A program made the position numbers and the translations under genes. A stretch of 5,696 nt of DNA from positions 1 to 5,696 of the forward strand of contig JBFIPX010000208.1 of NCBI GenBank assembly GCA_041609895.1. Direction: 5' to 3'. Below, one piece after another: positions 5,482-5,696 of this stretch (its first letter is position 1; every line of letters starts with the position of its first letter). Source of the stretch: JAHHLP01 sp041609895. Its GTDB lineage: Bacteria; Bacteroidota; Rhodothermia; Rhodothermales; JABDKH01. Under the pieces are notes generated by a model. That model made no database searches. It was given only the letters and a program-made list of their open reading frames with translations, and was not told where the DNA came from.

Positions 5482-5696
5482 ATGGATAGCACGCTCATCA
5501 CCTATCTGGTCCCGGTCTCGGGAGTTCTCGCTCTAATCTATGCCTTCACTCGCGCACGGTGGGTTGGTCGGCAGGATCCCGGCACCGACGTCATGATCGA
5601 GATCGCGAGCAACATCTCTGATGGAGCGCGGGCCTTCCTCCGACAGGAATACCGTGTTCTGGTGGTTTTCGTTGTGGTAGTCGCCGGACTGCTGGC
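5482..5696 (+). CDS. hppA: Membrane-bound ion-translocating pyrophosphatase, N-terminal fragment (runs off right edge)
   Basis: The first 71 residues are visible. A transmembrane helix (about 4-22) is followed by a short cytoplasmic loop with MIEIASNISDGARAFLRQEY (38-57) and a very hydrophobic valine-rich second helix starting near 59. The order helix, small loop, then an I-A-x-x-I-x-x-G-A-x-A-F-L-x-x-E-Y stretch is the characteristic N-terminus of H+/Na+-pumping pyrophosphatases, which couple pyrophosphate hydrolysis to ion export across the inner membrane. The catalytic pyrophosphate-binding motifs and the residues separating K+-dependent from K+-independent, or H+ from Na+ types, lie beyond the window. 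No strong SD precedes ATG 5482; the leader just upstream is A-rich. It is separated from pth by a terminator, so it is probably an independent unit. Confidence 0.85.
   Translation, partial: MDSTLITYLVPVSGVLALIYAFTRARWVGRQDPGTDVMIEIASNISDGARAFLRQEYRVLVVFVVVVAGLL

Noticed and set aside
5193..5489. 98-residue open frame crossing the pth end, the terminator and the hppA start
   Set aside because: It runs through an intrinsic terminator and overlaps two genes in other frames, with no recognisable motif or SD.

Overview
This window looks like ordinary bacterial chromosome, moderately GC-rich and densely coded. The gene set, the long L25/Ctc protein with an acidic tail, the tRNA gene without an encoded CCA and the mix of Shine-Dalgarno-led and SD-less starts suggest a Bacteroidota/Rhodothermota-type organism (Rhodothermales-like). 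That placement is inferred from general resemblance, not from any search. No phage, transposon, CRISPR or toxin-antitoxin hallmark was seen.

Left part (1-2619): four metabolic or regulatory genes. The 5' part of a class I/II PLP aminotransferase runs leftward off the window. Diverging from it is a short guanine deaminase (guaD-like) that most likely starts at a TTG at 618. It converges on a leftward DtxR/MntR-family metalloregulator (1115-1783). Behind the regulator, on the same strand, lies a leftward aspartate/glutamate racemase-family gene (1849-2619, TTG start with a strong SD). A hairpin with A/T-rich flanks (1819-1844) separates racemase and regulator and could be a terminator, an operator, or both.

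Middle (2620-2963): a roughly 190-bp spacer carries a near-consensus promoter (TTGACA, 17 bp, TATTTT) reading rightward into a tRNA-Gln(UUG) gene. A short hairpin plus a run of six T sits directly against the tRNA 5' end.

Right part (2964-5390): prs, rplY/ctc and pth are collinear and tightly spaced, and rplY and pth overlap as TAATG. PRPP synthesis, a 5S rRNA-binding ribosomal protein and peptidyl-tRNA recycling form a known conserved cluster (compare prs-ctc-pth in Bacillus). It ends in a good intrinsic terminator at 5364-5390. After a gene-free leader, the start of a membrane-bound ion-pumping pyrophosphatase gene (hppA) runs off the right edge.

I found no convincing previously undescribed system. 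The points most worth a second look are the hairpin upstream of the metalloregulator, that regulator's MntR-like metal site combined with a DtxR-like C-terminal domain, and the terminator-like element abutting the tRNA.
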